From positions 1 through 35,808 of the forward strand of contig KB889760.1 in the NCBI GenBank assembly GCA_000372785.1: a DNA stretch of 35,808 nt, in the 5' to 3' direction. This stretch comes from a gamma proteobacterium SCGC AB-629-P17. GTDB lineage: Bacteria > Pseudomonadota > Gammaproteobacteria > PS1 > Pseudothioglobaceae. Of this stretch, positions 17,594 through 26,398 are shown in pieces (position 1 is the stretch's first letter; the number at the start of each line of letters is the position of its first letter). The notes below the pieces were generated by a model that saw only the letters and a program-made list of their open reading frames with translations, made no database searches and was not told where the DNA came from. Position numbers and translations under genes: made by a program.

Positions 17594-17615
17594 GTTGAAT
17601 ATAATTATACTCAAC
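17594..17615 (-). promoter_or_regulatory. 22-base palindrome overlapping the lysR -10 element (autoregulatory operator candidate)
   Basis: GTTGA-N12-TCAAC with the interior also symmetrical (one mismatched pair overall). On the minus strand it contains TATAAT (17609-17604), about 25 bases upstream of the lysR ATG, and AGGAG lies between. A regulator bound here would block its own promoter. Confidence 0.6.
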
Positions 17616-17935
17616 TTTTTATTTTATTTGTTATACATCGCTATATTTAATTAATATAATATCGCCTAAATATTTATAACTATGAGTTCATTTTTCATCA
17701 TTTTTATCTTTTATATTGCTTTCTATGTAAGGTTTTTTAGAAAAATATTCATTTACTGAAGAAGCGAAAAACAACGGTGATACAGTGTGTTCATAATGGC
17801 AATAAATAAAATTTATTAATTTGTTAATTAATTTCACTTTAGTTTGAATTTTTTAACCATTCATGGCTTTAAATTTGAAGATAATAATGATAACAAATAT
17901 CATAGAAATAATTTTTTGATATGTATTGAAACACT

Positions 17936-17964
17936 TTGACACAATACAAAAAAGCCCATAGTTT
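17936..17964 (+). promoter_or_regulatory. Promoter of the dehydrogenase/sox operon
   Basis: A perfect TTGACA at 17936-17941, a 17-base spacer and a weak TAGTTT at 17959-17964. The weak -10 with a strong -35 fits an activator-dependent promoter. The ribosome site TAAGGAG (17975-17981) precedes the ATG at 17987. Confidence 0.5.
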
Positions 17965-17986
17965 AAAATTTTTTTAAGGAGTTAGT

Positions 17987-19333
17987 ATGTCATTACCCAG
18001 TCAAGCCGAATATGTCATTGTAGGCGCAGGTATCCATGGTCTATCAACAGCCTGGCGTTTAGCTGAGCGTTTAACAGCAGCAGGTGAAAGTGTCGAAGGA
18101 CGTATCGTGATCGTTGATAAGGCCGATAGAATAGCGGCGGGAGCTACAGGTATCGCTTGTGGTGTTGTTCGTAACAACTATTTTCAGCCAGCGATGCGCA
18201 AATTAATGGCGCATTCAGTTAGCATTTGGGAGAGCGATCCCGAGGCATTCAGTTATCACGCAAATGGCTATATGCAAATTTCTTGCGAAAAAATGCGAGA
18301 AGATGTTAAGCAAATTCATGCCGAACAGAAGGCGATTGGTTACGAAAGTGTTTTCATTGAAGGTGAAGAAGAGTCACGTGAATACATGCTAAATCTTTTT
18401 GATGACTGGCAAGCGCAGGGAATTACTTCAGTTCTTCATGAAAAGCCGGGCGGCTATGCTAATAATGTGAAGGCCATGGAAGGTCTATCTAAAAAAGTAT
18501 TTGATTTAGGTGTTAATGTTGTCCTTAACACTGAAGTAACAGGTTTTGTAAGCTCAGACGATGGTCAAAGGGTTACTGCCGTTGAAACAAGTCAAGGAAC
18601 CATTGAGTGTGATAAATTGGTTATTGGAGCCGGACCTTGGGTTCGTGATTTTTGGAAAATGCTTGGACTGCCCTCTCAAATCGAAGTAAAAGATTTGCAG
18701 GGTGAAGTGCACCAGAATGTCAATATGTGGCGTTTTTGGCAGCTTGAAGAAGGGGTTTTAGAGATACCCCCTGAAACCCTGGTGACTAATGATGGAAAAA
18801 TTCCACCTGTACTTCATGTAGATACTGACGCACCTTTGTATTCAACGGTTGACGGTTCTCTAATTACTGACCAAATGTGGGGTATTTACTATAAGCCTGA
18901 TTGGGGTTTTGGAGGTATTCAGGGAGGCGCTGCACCTTATACGGTTGATACACCAGTTGATGAAGTTGCAATCGACCCATACGGTCCTGCAAGTACTGAA
19001 TTTATTGCAAGTAAGGATTTTCCAGAAATGTGGGTATCTGCCTTAGCACATTGCCATAAAAGATTTGAAGGCTTGATGGATAGCTATCATCAAGAGCCTT
19101 CAGGAGGTATTGGCTGTATGACTGCTGACAGCTTCCCAGTGATTGATACATTTAATGATAATGTAACAGTCATTGCTGATAGTAATCATGGCTATAAAAT
19201 GCTCGGTGTAGGTTGCTTGGTAGCAGAAGAGTTACTGGGTGAAAAACAAGAACTCCTAGAACCTTTTAGGTTCTCTCGTTTCAAAGAGGGTAAACTGCAC
19301 CCAGTATCAAATAGTCCTTATCCTTGGAGCTAA
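17987..19333 (+). CDS. FAD-dependent amine dehydrogenase (DAO/SoxB family), candidate dimethylglycine dehydrogenase
   Basis: 448 residues. The N-terminal FAD-binding motif is VIVGAGIHGLSTAWRLAE (10-27, GxGxxG at 13-18), with a second dinucleotide contact in KLVIGAGPWV and a C-terminal FPVIDTFNDNVTVIADSNHGYK segment typical of glycine/D-amino-acid oxidases. It is the first gene of the operon, with soxB 4 bases after it. Because soxBDA(G) accounts for sarcosine, this extra dehydrogenase is best assigned to the preceding step, dimethylglycine to sarcosine. Unlike mammalian and Arthrobacter dimethylglycine enzymes it lacks a fused GcvT folate domain, so the methylene group must be captured by another protein or released. 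The substrate is inferred from context. Confidence 0.75.
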   Translation: MSLPSQAEYVIVGAGIHGLSTAWRLAERLTAAGESVEGRIVIVDKADRIAAGATGIACGVVRNNYFQPAMRKLMAHSVSIWESDPEAFSYHANGYMQISCEKMREDVKQIHAEQKAIGYESVFIEGEEESREYMLNLFDDWQAQGITSVLHEKPGGYANNVKAMEGLSKKVFDLGVNVVLNTEVTGFVSSDDGQRVTAVETSQGTIECDKLVIGAGPWVRDFWKMLGLPSQIEVKDLQGEVHQNVNMWRFWQLEEGVLEIPPETLVTNDGKIPPVLHVDTDAPLYSTVDGSLITDQMWGIYYKPDWGFGGIQGGAAPYTVDTPVDEVAIDPYGPASTEFIASKDFPEMWVSALAHCHKRFEGLMDSYHQEPSGGIGCMTADSFPVIDTFNDNVTVIADSNHGYKMLGVGCLVAEELLGEKQELLEPFRFSRFKEGKLHPVSNSPYPWS

Positions 19334-19337
19334 AATT

Positions 19338-20600
19338 GTGAGTAAAACCCGTTATTCGGCCTTCAAGGTCTTAAAAGAGGCTTTAACAGGACATAAAGGC
19401 TGGGAACCAACTTGGCGTGATGCTGAGCCAAAGGCTGATGGCTATGATGTCATTATTGTTGGCGGTGGCGGACATGGTTTGTCGACTGCTTATTATTTGG
19501 CAAAAAATCATGGTATTACAAATGTTGCTGTGCTCGAGCGTGGCTGGATTGGTTCTGGTAACGTTGGCAGAAATACGACCATAATTCGATCAAACTACCT
19601 TTTACCAGGTAACGAACCTTTTTATGAATTGTCGATGCAACTCTGGGAAAACCTCGAGCAAGATTTGAACTACAATGCAATGGTTTCACAGCGTGGCATT
19701 ATGAACTTGATCCATTCAGATGCACAGCGTGATGCATTTATTCGACGTGGTAATTCGATGCTATTTGCTGATGCGGGCTGTGAATACCTTGAAGCCAAAG
19801 AGGTTAAAGAGAGATATCCTTTCCTTGATATGGATAACGCTCGTTTCCCCATTAAAGCTGCGCTAGCACAGCCACGTGGTGGAACTGTACGCCATGATGC
19901 TGTCGCTTGGGGTTATGCTCGCGGTGCTAGTGACCTTGGTGTTGATATTATCCAGAACTGTGAAGTCACCGGTTTTAATATCGAAAACGGTAAATGCCTT
20001 GGCGTTCAAACTACTAAGGGTGATATTAAGGCGAATCGTGTAGGTGTCTGTGTGGCCGGTTCTTCGGGTCGTGTTATGGCGAAAGCTGGCATCAAGCTTC
20101 CAATCGAGAGTCATGTACTACAGGCTTTTGTAACTGAAGGCCTTAAGCCTGTCATGGATAATGTCATTACTTTCGGAGCGGGTCACTTTTATTGCTCTCA
20201 ATCGGACAAAGGCGGACTCGTCTTTGGCGGTGATATTGATTCCTATAATAGTTATGCCCAGCGAGGCAACTTGCCAGTTGTTGAGGATGTCTGTTCTGGT
20301 GGTATGGCAATTATGCCAATGATAGGGCGTGCAAGATTGTTGCGAATGTGGGGTGGTGTTATGGATATGTCTATGGACGGATCACCGTTTATTGATAGCA
20401 CAGAAGTTAAAGAGTTATTTTTTAATGGTGGTTGGTGTTATGGAGGATTTAAAGCGACACCTGCAAGTGGTTACTGTTACGCTCACTTATTGGCAACTGA
20501 CGTACCTCATGAAGTCGCAACTGCATACCGTCTAGATCGCTTCAGACATGGTGCAATGATCGATGAGAAGGGTGTTGGAGCCCAACCAAATCTACATTAA
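19338..20600 (+). CDS. soxB: Sarcosine oxidase, beta subunit
   Basis: 420 residues, GTG start 4 bases after the preceding stop. The FAD/sarcosine subunit of heterotetrameric sarcosine oxidase: DVIIVGGGGHGLSTAYYLAK (37-56), VAVLERGWIGSGNVGRNTTI (63-82) and GGTVRHDAVAWGYARGA (181-197). His186 is the likely counterpart of the histidine that carries covalent FMN in the corynebacterial enzyme, since it lies in the same RHD-VAW context. Length and motifs are normal for the family. It acts with SoxD, SoxA and SoxG to oxidise sarcosine to glycine while passing the methylene group to tetrahydrofolate. Confidence 0.95.
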   Translation: MSKTRYSAFKVLKEALTGHKGWEPTWRDAEPKADGYDVIIVGGGGHGLSTAYYLAKNHGITNVAVLERGWIGSGNVGRNTTIIRSNYLLPGNEPFYELSMQLWENLEQDLNYNAMVSQRGIMNLIHSDAQRDAFIRRGNSMLFADAGCEYLEAKEVKERYPFLDMDNARFPIKAALAQPRGGTVRHDAVAWGYARGASDLGVDIIQNCEVTGFNIENGKCLGVQTTKGDIKANRVGVCVAGSSGRVMAKAGIKLPIESHVLQAFVTEGLKPVMDNVITFGAGHFYCSQSDKGGLVFGGDIDSYNSYAQRGNLPVVEDVCSGGMAIMPMIGRARLLRMWGGVMDMSMDGSPFIDSTEVKELFFNGGWCYGGFKATPASGYCYAHLLATDVPHEVATAYRLDRFRHGAMIDEKGVGAQPNLH

Positions 20601-20612
20601 GAGGATAAGATA

Positions 20613-20903
20613 GTGATAATAAATCATCCGTTATTAGGCCCTCGTGATTCTGAGGAATTTGTATACCTAGGGTCGACAGATCTTATCGATAGACCTACAA
20701 ATTGGGAAGCAAGTGCTGCCCCCGAGGATTTCTATCAGTATCAATATATTAGAGAAAATATTGCTGGCGATATTCAAGAGCTTTGGTACCACGAACAAGG
20801 TGATCAATCATGGCTCGTTGTAACCCGTAATACTTTAACACACGAGATTAAAAATGTTGAGTTTGCTCAAGATTTCTCAAGAGCAAAGGGTCGTGGAAAA
20901 TGA
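20613..20903 (+). CDS. soxD: Sarcosine oxidase, delta subunit lacking the usual zinc ligands
   Basis: 96 residues, GTG start with AGAGG upstream. The tail (ELWYHEQGDQSWLVVTRNTL) and GPRDSEEF identify it as SoxD, and it lies between soxB and soxA as expected. SoxD of known enzymes starts with a CPxCGPR zinc motif and has a His-x3-Cys later. Here the start is HPLLGPRD, so both N-terminal Cys are gone, and HEQGD keeps the His but has Asp for the last Cys. The stop overlaps the soxA ATG (ATGA). The rest of the fold looks intact, so it is probably functional without zinc. Confidence 0.9.
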   Translation: MIINHPLLGPRDSEEFVYLGSTDLIDRPTNWEASAAPEDFYQYQYIRENIAGDIQELWYHEQGDQSWLVVTRNTLTHEIKNVEFAQDFSRAKGRGK

Positions 20904-23749
20904 GTCAAATCAATAGAATAGATGGCGGTTTAATCGATCAAGAAAAAGTTTTAAATTTTACTTTTAACGGCCAAATTTTAAAGGGTTATGAAGGTGATAC
21001 GCTTGCTTCTGCGCTACTTGCTAACAATAAGCACTTAATTGGGCGTTCTTTTAAATATCATCGACCTCGTGGTATCGTCACAGCGGGTTCGGAGGAACCA
21101 AATGCGATAATGGAGATAGGACACGGTGCATATAAAGATCCAAACACTCGTGCAACTGTCACCAGACTGTATAACGGGCTAGAGGCTAATAGTCAAAACC
21201 ATAGAGGCCCTCTAAGCTTTGACTTTATGGCTATTACTGATTTTCTCTCTCCTTTGCTTGGTGCAGGTTTTTATTACAAGACCTTTATGTGGCCTAAAGC
21301 ATTTTGGGAAAAGTTTTATGAGCCAGCAATTCGTAAGTCAGCTGGCCTAGGCACGCTTTCTACTGAAGCTGACCCAGACACGTACGATAAGGGTTTTCGC
21401 CATTGCGATATACTCATTATTGGTGCCGGTGCTACTGGTTTGTCTGCCGCATTAACAGCTGCAGAGTCAGGCGCAAAAATTATTCTTGCTGACGAAGACT
21501 TTGTTATGGGCGGTCGTTTAAATAGCGAAACCAATAAACTTGATGGTATTCCTGGAAATGAATGGGCTAAGAAGACAGTAGCTAAATTAGATGCAATGGA
21601 GAACGTTACTCTGATGTCTGATACGACGGTTTTTGGTGCCTATGACCACGGCATTTATGGTGCAATCGAAAATAGAGTATCTGAAGCTAGAGAGGATAAT
21701 GATAAACCTCGTCAAGTCAATTGGCGCATTTACACAAAGCGTGCAATTCTATTTGCTGGCGCTACTGAGAGATTAATTGCTTTTGGTAATAATGATCGTC
21801 CAGGAATTATGTTAGCTAGTGCGGTTAGAACTTACCTAAATAGGTTTGCGGTTGCCACAGGTCAAAGAATTTCTGTTTACACAAACAATGACGATGGTTG
21901 GAAAACTGCTAAAGATTTAAATACTAAAGGCTTCAGGGTAGCAGCCGTAATTGATTCACGCTCAATTAGTCCTGTAATGCGTGTTCCTGGCGCTGAAATC
22001 TTTATGGGTGTAAATGTTGTCGATACCAAAGGTCGAAGAGCACTTAAGTCAATACAGCTCTCCAATGGAAAATCAATTGAGACAGACACTCTTGCTGTTT
22101 CTGGTGGCTGGAATCCAAACTTGCATTTCACTTGCCACCACCGTGGTATACCAAAATGGAATGAGGAAATTGCTTCGTTTGTGCCAGATTCTTCACCACC
22201 AGTAGGTATGTCGGTTGCTGGTCGTGCTAAAGGCACAATGGTTCTTGCCGATGCAATTGTTGAGGGTCATAATCAAGGTTCTACTGTTGCAGCAGATCTT
22301 GGGTACAAAACTTCAGAGTCTAAACCGGCTTCAACACCAGTTGTTTCTTACAACATTTCAGCACACTGGGGTGTACCAAGCGGTAAAAATCGCGCTTGGG
22401 TTGATTTTCAGAACGACGTAACAGCGAAAGATATTAAACTTGCCAACCAAGAAGGCTTTAAGTCTGTTGAGCACGTGAAACGTTATACAACACTAGGTAT
22501 GGCAACAGACCAAGGTAAAACAGCTAATGTTCTTGCGATAGGTATTATGGCCGAGAACTTGGAGCAGACAATGCAAGATACAGGTACAACAATTTTCCGT
22601 CCACCCTATGTGCCAGTCGCGATTGGTGCTTTTGCTGGAAGAAGGCGTGGAATGGAATTCTATCCAACGCGCTATACACCCAGTCACAACTGGTCTGCTG
22701 AGCAAAATGCAATTTTTGTTGAAGTGGGTATGTGGTACCGTTCTCAATGGTTCCCACTACCAGGTGAAACCCATTGGCGTCAATCCGTCGACCGTGAAGT
22801 TAGGCAAACCCGCTCATCTGTTGGAATTTGTGATGTTACAACACTTGGTAAGATTGACATTAAGGGTACAGATGTTTCTGAATTCTTAAACAAAGTTTAT
22901 GCAAATGCTTTTGCGAAAGTTCCGGTCGGTAAAACACGTTATGGTCTGATGCTACGTGAAGATGGTATTGCTATGGATGATGGTACAACAGCGAGAATGT
23001 CCGAGGATCATTTTGTAATGACAACAACGACTGCCAATGCGGTTAGCGTGTATCGTCATTTGCAATTCTGTCACCAATGTCTTTGGCCAAACCTAGATGT
23101 ACATATGATTTCTGTAACTGAGCAGTATGCTCAGTACGCAGTTGCAGGACCTAATTCACGCAAATTACTTGAGAAGATTGTTGACCCTGAGTGCGATATA
23201 TCGAACGAAGCTTTCCCATTCATGGCTGCGGGTGAAATTACAGTTTGCGGAGGTAAACCAGCGAGATTATTTAGAATATCTTTCTCAGGTGAGTTGGCTT
23301 ATGAAATAGCCGTTCCTACACGCTATGGTGATTCACTAATGAGAGTTCTGATGGAAGCGGGAGAAGAGTTTAATGTAATACCTTATGGTACTGAGGCACT
23401 GGGTGTAATGAGAATAGAAAAAGGTCATGCAGCGGGTCCTGAACTTAATGGACAGACTAGCGCCTATGACTTAGGTATGGGCGGCATGATTTCTGGCAAG
23501 AAAGACTTTATAGGTTATACACTTGGTTTGCGTGAAGATTTACAGCGTGATGACCGTTTGCAAATGGTTGGCTTTAAGCCAGTTAATCCAAACGATTTAC
23601 TGCTTGCAGGTTCTCATCTGCTTGGATTGCGTGATAAGGCAACTACCGAAAACGATCAAGGCTGGATATCGTCTTGCATTTATTCTCCAATATTTCCCTC
23701 TTTTATATATACTCGCCATTATTATTGTGACAATTTTGTGACTAAATAG
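20900..23749 (+). pseudogene. soxA: Sarcosine oxidase alpha subunit, 3' end replaced at 23694 (broken soxA)
   Basis: An open frame of 949 residues, of which about 931 are native. The N-terminal ferredoxin-like region contains RSFKYHRPRGIVTAG (49-63). The NAD/FAD Rossmann motif is LIIGAGATGLSAAL (172-185). The C-terminal half (about 620-930) is the GcvT-like tetrahydrofolate domain (SSVGICDVTTLGKIDIKGTD; FSGELAYEIAVP). After ...ISSCIYSPI the frame runs into unrelated DNA and ends with 18 foreign residues rich in Tyr/Phe. The missing end (SPILGHYIGIGFIKSG... ERLRV) is present on the minus strand at 35560-35713. Joining the two would give a normal protein of about 982 residues. It may be a chimera artefact rather than a true pseudogene. 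Confidence 0.85.
23600..23694 (+). repeat. 95-base perfect inverted repeat, left copy (3' part of soxA)
   Basis: Bases 23600-23694 are identical to the reverse complement of 35714-35808, the last base of the window. Identity stops after CCAATATT: TCCCTC follows here and GGGGCA in the other copy. Confidence 0.95.
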
Positions 23750-23940
23750 TGACTTATTTTACCTAAATATCAATAAATATGTCAAATAATAATATATATT
23801 AAATAAGGGTAATAAATATAAATAACCCTCTATATTAGTGTTTTCAGTGTTCTCTGTCAAATTTCATCTATACTGAAAACAGTATAATAAACACTTTTGT
23901 AAGGGTGACTATTTTCATAGAAGTTATCACATTCTTGGTG
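23695..23940. other. AT-rich stretch after the soxA break, no gene
   Basis: Apart from the spurious 18-codon tail of soxA there is no coding sequence. An inverted repeat GTTTTCAGT/ACTGAAAAC spans roughly 23840-23880, and AGGGT/ACCCT arms lie near 23805-23830. Either could be a terminator or operator; I cannot assign them. Confidence 0.5.
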
Positions 23941-24660
23941 TTAACTTTGTGATACATCAAAATTTCCTTTGAGGTATAGGAGTCTTTCTTTTTTATCCAT
24001 GCGTTCAATGGAATATCTTAAAGTAATTCTTGGAATTTGCGCGTAGTTTTGCCTTAAGAATAGTTTTATAAGGCATTCATCTCTCTTGTAAACTTCACGT
24101 AGCATCCATCCCACAGCCTTGTGAATCAAGTCGTGGTCATCATGAAGGAGTAACTTTGCTATTTTAAGAGTTATGCTGAACTCATTATTTTTGATAAAAG
24201 TAAAGGTTGAAACGATACTGATGCGTCTAATCCAGAGGTTTTCAGATTGTGAAAGTTTTAATAAAATCTTTGTTTGTTCAGGATTGTTGTAGAGGTAGTC
24301 ACCAACAATGTAGGGTGCACTTGAGTCAACTAAATCCCAGTTATTAATTGAAGTCAAATGATCCATATAGTATTGAAAGATTTTACTGCTATCTTCTTTT
24401 TTATACTTATTAATTAATATGATGAGTGCACAAAGTCTTACCTCATGAATGGGATTTTGAATCAATTTTGTGAGTTCTTGTAAGGAAATCTCTTGACTAA
24501 ATTTTTTTGCAATCTTACGGATGTTCGGCATAGTTACGCCAAGAAAGATGTCACCATAACCGTATTCACCTTTTCCTGTTTTAAAGAACCATTCGTTTAC
24601 TTTACGTCGCTCTTCGGTTGCTATCAATTTCAAAGCATTTACGACTTCCTTTGCTATCAT
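23941..24660 (-). CDS. DNA alkylation repair protein, AlkD-like
   Basis: 239 residues, all-helical HEAT-like repeat protein. Family marks are the N-terminal YGYGDIFLGVTMPNIRKIAK, NNWDLVDSSAPYIVGDYL, the LWIRRISIVSTFTFI segment with conserved Arg, and DLIHKAVGWMLREVYKRD. AlkD-family glycosylases remove bulky or cationic N3/N7 alkyl purines from DNA. It starts 38 bases from the msrA start on the other strand, so the two share a divergent promoter region. Nothing links it to the betaine genes, and it lies in the block bounded by the two breakpoints. Confidence 0.88.
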   Translation of the reverse strand: MIAKEVVNALKLIATEERRKVNEWFFKTGKGEYGYGDIFLGVTMPNIRKIAKKFSQEISLQELTKLIQNPIHEVRLCALIILINKYKKEDSSKIFQYYMDHLTSINNWDLVDSSAPYIVGDYLYNNPEQTKILLKLSQSENLWIRRISIVSTFTFIKNNEFSITLKIAKLLLHDDHDLIHKAVGWMLREVYKRDECLIKLFLRQNYAQIPRITLRYSIERMDKKERLLYLKGNFDVSQS

Positions 24661-24698
24661 CGGATATACTATATTCTTTTATTAATAAGCAATCATAC

Positions 24699-25184
24699 AT
24701 GCAAACAGCTTACTTTGCCGGTGGATGTTTTTGGTGCGTAGAGGCTATATTCCAGCGCATCGATGGTGTCAAGGAGTTAACCAATGGCTATTGCAATGGA
24801 TCAACACAAAATCCAACCTATGAAGAGGTATGTAGTGGCCAAAGTGGTCACGCAGAAGTCTTAAAAATTAAGTTTGATGAGCAACACATTTCTTTTGCTG
24901 AGTTACTTGAGGTTTTTGTTGAGACTCACGATCCAACCAGCCTTAACCAACAGGGAGCTGATAGAGGTACCCAGTATCGTTCAGCAGTATTCTATACTGA
25001 TTCAAATCAAAGAGACCAAGCCGTATCAGTTATAAACTCGATACCAGATGCGGTAACCGAAATTAGCCCACTGGATGTTTTTTATCCGGCTGAGAGTTAC
25101 CACCAAAACTATTATAATAACAACCCTGATCAATCTTACTGTCAGTTAGTCATTTTGCCTAAGATTGATAAGTACTTCAAATAG
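24699..25184 (+). CDS. msrA: Peptide-methionine (S)-S-oxide reductase
   Basis: 161 residues when started at the ATG at 24699 (MQTAYFAGGCFWCVEAIF). An in-frame upstream ATG at 24618 would lie inside the alkD gene and adds a non-family extension, so I reject it. The catalytic motif GCFWCVE puts the active Cys at 10 and a second Cys at 13. Further family marks are GHAEVLKIKFD, HDPTSLNQQGADRGTQYRSA and AESYHQNYY. It repairs oxidised methionine in the cytosol. A TATACT element at 24665-24670 could be its -10; no SD is visible. The moeB/thiF gene follows 9 bases after the stop. Confidence 0.95.
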   Translation: MQTAYFAGGCFWCVEAIFQRIDGVKELTNGYCNGSTQNPTYEEVCSGQSGHAEVLKIKFDEQHISFAELLEVFVETHDPTSLNQQGADRGTQYRSAVFYTDSNQRDQAVSVINSIPDAVTEISPLDVFYPAESYHQNYYNNNPDQSYCQLVILPKIDKYFK

Positions 25185-25193
25185 AAAATTCAA

Positions 25194-25940
25194 ATGAACG
25201 ATCACGAATTACTGAGATACTCTAAGCAAATTATGTTGCCCCAGGTTGATATTGAGGGACAGCAGAAAATTAACGATTCTACAATACTTATAATTGGAAT
25301 GGGAGGTTTAGGGTCTCCGACTGCGCTTTATTTAGCAGCGGCCGGTGTCGGTCATCTAGTTATTGCTGATTTTGATCAGGTAGAGTTGTCGAATCTGCAG
25401 CGCCAAATTATTCATCGAACTGCAGATATAGGCGATGATAAAGTAAATTCTGCTAAGACTAAATTGCTTGAGTTAAATCCCAACATCAAGGTAACGATTG
25501 CCAATGAAATAATGCATAGTGATAATCTTGTCTCTTTAATAAAAGATGTGGACATTGTTTTGGATGGAACTGATAATTTTGAAAGTCGTTTTGAAATCAA
25601 CAAAGTATGTGTTGAATCTCAAAAACCGTTAATCTCTGCAGCAGTGATTCGTTTCGAGGGTCAAATATCAGTTTTTAAAGGGTATGAAGTCGATCAACCC
25701 TGCTATCAGTGTCTATACTCTGAAGAAGGAAATGGACGTGAAAGCTGCGTTGAAAATGGTGTTTTAGCACCGGTTGCCGGACTCGTTGGAACAATGCAGG
25801 CACTGCAAGCGATCAAAGTATTACTAGGAATAGGTGAGCAGCTTTGTGGGGAATTATTGTTGATTGATGGTTTAGACCTTAGTTTTAGAAAAGTTAAAAT
25901 TGCTAAAGATCCTGAGTGCCCTATATGTGGCTTGAATTAA
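25194..25940 (+). CDS. ThiF/MoeB/HesA-family adenylyltransferase (E1-like)
   Basis: 248 residues, full length for MoeB/ThiF. The ATP-binding motif is IIGMGGLGSPTALYL (33-47), followed by ADFDQVELSNLQRQIIH with the adenylation Arg/Gln, and DGTDNFESR (124-132). Structural zinc ligands are Cys170/Cys173 (CYQC) and Cys242/Cys245 (CPIC); Cys185 is a candidate catalytic thiol. The protein adenylates the C-terminal Gly-Gly of a sulfur carrier (MoaD for molybdopterin or ThiS for thiazole). Without neighbours from either pathway I do not choose between them. It probably shares a transcript with msrA. Confidence 0.9.
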   Translation: MNDHELLRYSKQIMLPQVDIEGQQKINDSTILIIGMGGLGSPTALYLAAAGVGHLVIADFDQVELSNLQRQIIHRTADIGDDKVNSAKTKLLELNPNIKVTIANEIMHSDNLVSLIKDVDIVLDGTDNFESRFEINKVCVESQKPLISAAVIRFEGQISVFKGYEVDQPCYQCLYSEEGNGRESCVENGVLAPVAGLVGTMQALQAIKVLLGIGEQLCGELLLIDGLDLSFRKVKIAKDPECPICGLN

Positions 25941-26015
25941 ATTGTTTAATGGACTTTTATCGGTAGGTAAAATGTAGTATTTTTTTTAAGTTTTAACAAA
26001 ATTGGAGTTTTTAGA

Positions 26016-26300
26016 ATGGGATTAATTGAAGTTTTTGCAGTAGTTGTTTCAGTTGGTTTTGGTTATCTTTTTTTTAGACTTATAAAGCCAAAAACAGACT
26101 CTGAGAACATAGCCTTAGACTATGCGCAGCTCTTTTTTGCCTGGAGTCTCTTTATATCAACTTCAGTTACGATGCCTCAATTCCTAATGACTCCGGATGT
26201 AGCTCATTTATTTATGTGGCTGTCAAGAACAATACCTTTTGGCTTAATAGCTTTTGTTGTTGGTTTTGCTTATGGAAAGTTTTTAAATAGAGAAAAATAA
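26016..26300 (+). CDS. Small membrane protein of unknown function
   Basis: 94 residues with an ATG at 26016 and a TTGGAG ribosome site. There are three hydrophobic segments (VFAVVVSVGFGYLFFRLI, YAQLFFAWSLFISTSVTM, IPFGLIAFVVGFAYGKFL) with a short charged loop. I do not recognise a family. It sits between the moeB/thiF gene and tRNA-Pro, and its codon use resembles its neighbours. Confidence 0.75.
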   Translation: MGLIEVFAVVVSVGFGYLFFRLIKPKTDSENIALDYAQLFFAWSLFISTSVTMPQFLMTPDVAHLFMWLSRTIPFGLIAFVVGFAYGKFLNREK

Positions 26301-26309
26301 TTGTCATTT

Positions 26310-26386
26310 CGGGGCGTGGCGCAGTCTGGTAGCGTACTTGACTGGGGGTCAAGTGGTCAGAGGTTCAAATCCTCTCGTCCCGACCA
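26310..26386 (+). tRNA. tRNA-Pro (anticodon GGG)
   Basis: A 77-base cloverleaf. The acceptor stem CGGGGCG/CGTCCCG has one G-T pair. The D-arm contains GCGCAGTCTGGTAGCGT, the anticodon stem-loop is CTTGA-CTGGGGG-TCAAG with GGG at positions 34-36, and the T-arm is AGAGG-TTCAAAT-CCTCT. The discriminator base is A and CCA is encoded. It reads CCC and CCU proline codons. Confidence 0.97.
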
Positions 26387-26398
26387 GCTATTTATTTT

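Larger units (their letters stand above)
17580..17986. other. 407-base regulatory intergenic region between lysR and the dehydrogenase/sox operon
   Basis: Very AT-rich, with no credible ORF or RNA gene. It holds the lysR promoter palindrome at its left end, an AT palindrome near 17643-17659 and the sox-operon promoter at its right end. The remaining 250 or so bases show no feature I can name. Confidence 0.6.

Noticed and set aside
24618-24698. Upstream in-frame start for msrA
   Set aside because: It would overlap the divergent alkD gene, and the extension does not belong to the MsrA family.
26310-26386. tRNA-Pro as an integration site for an island
   Set aside because: No integrase gene and no repeat of the tRNA 3' end was found in the surrounding sequence.
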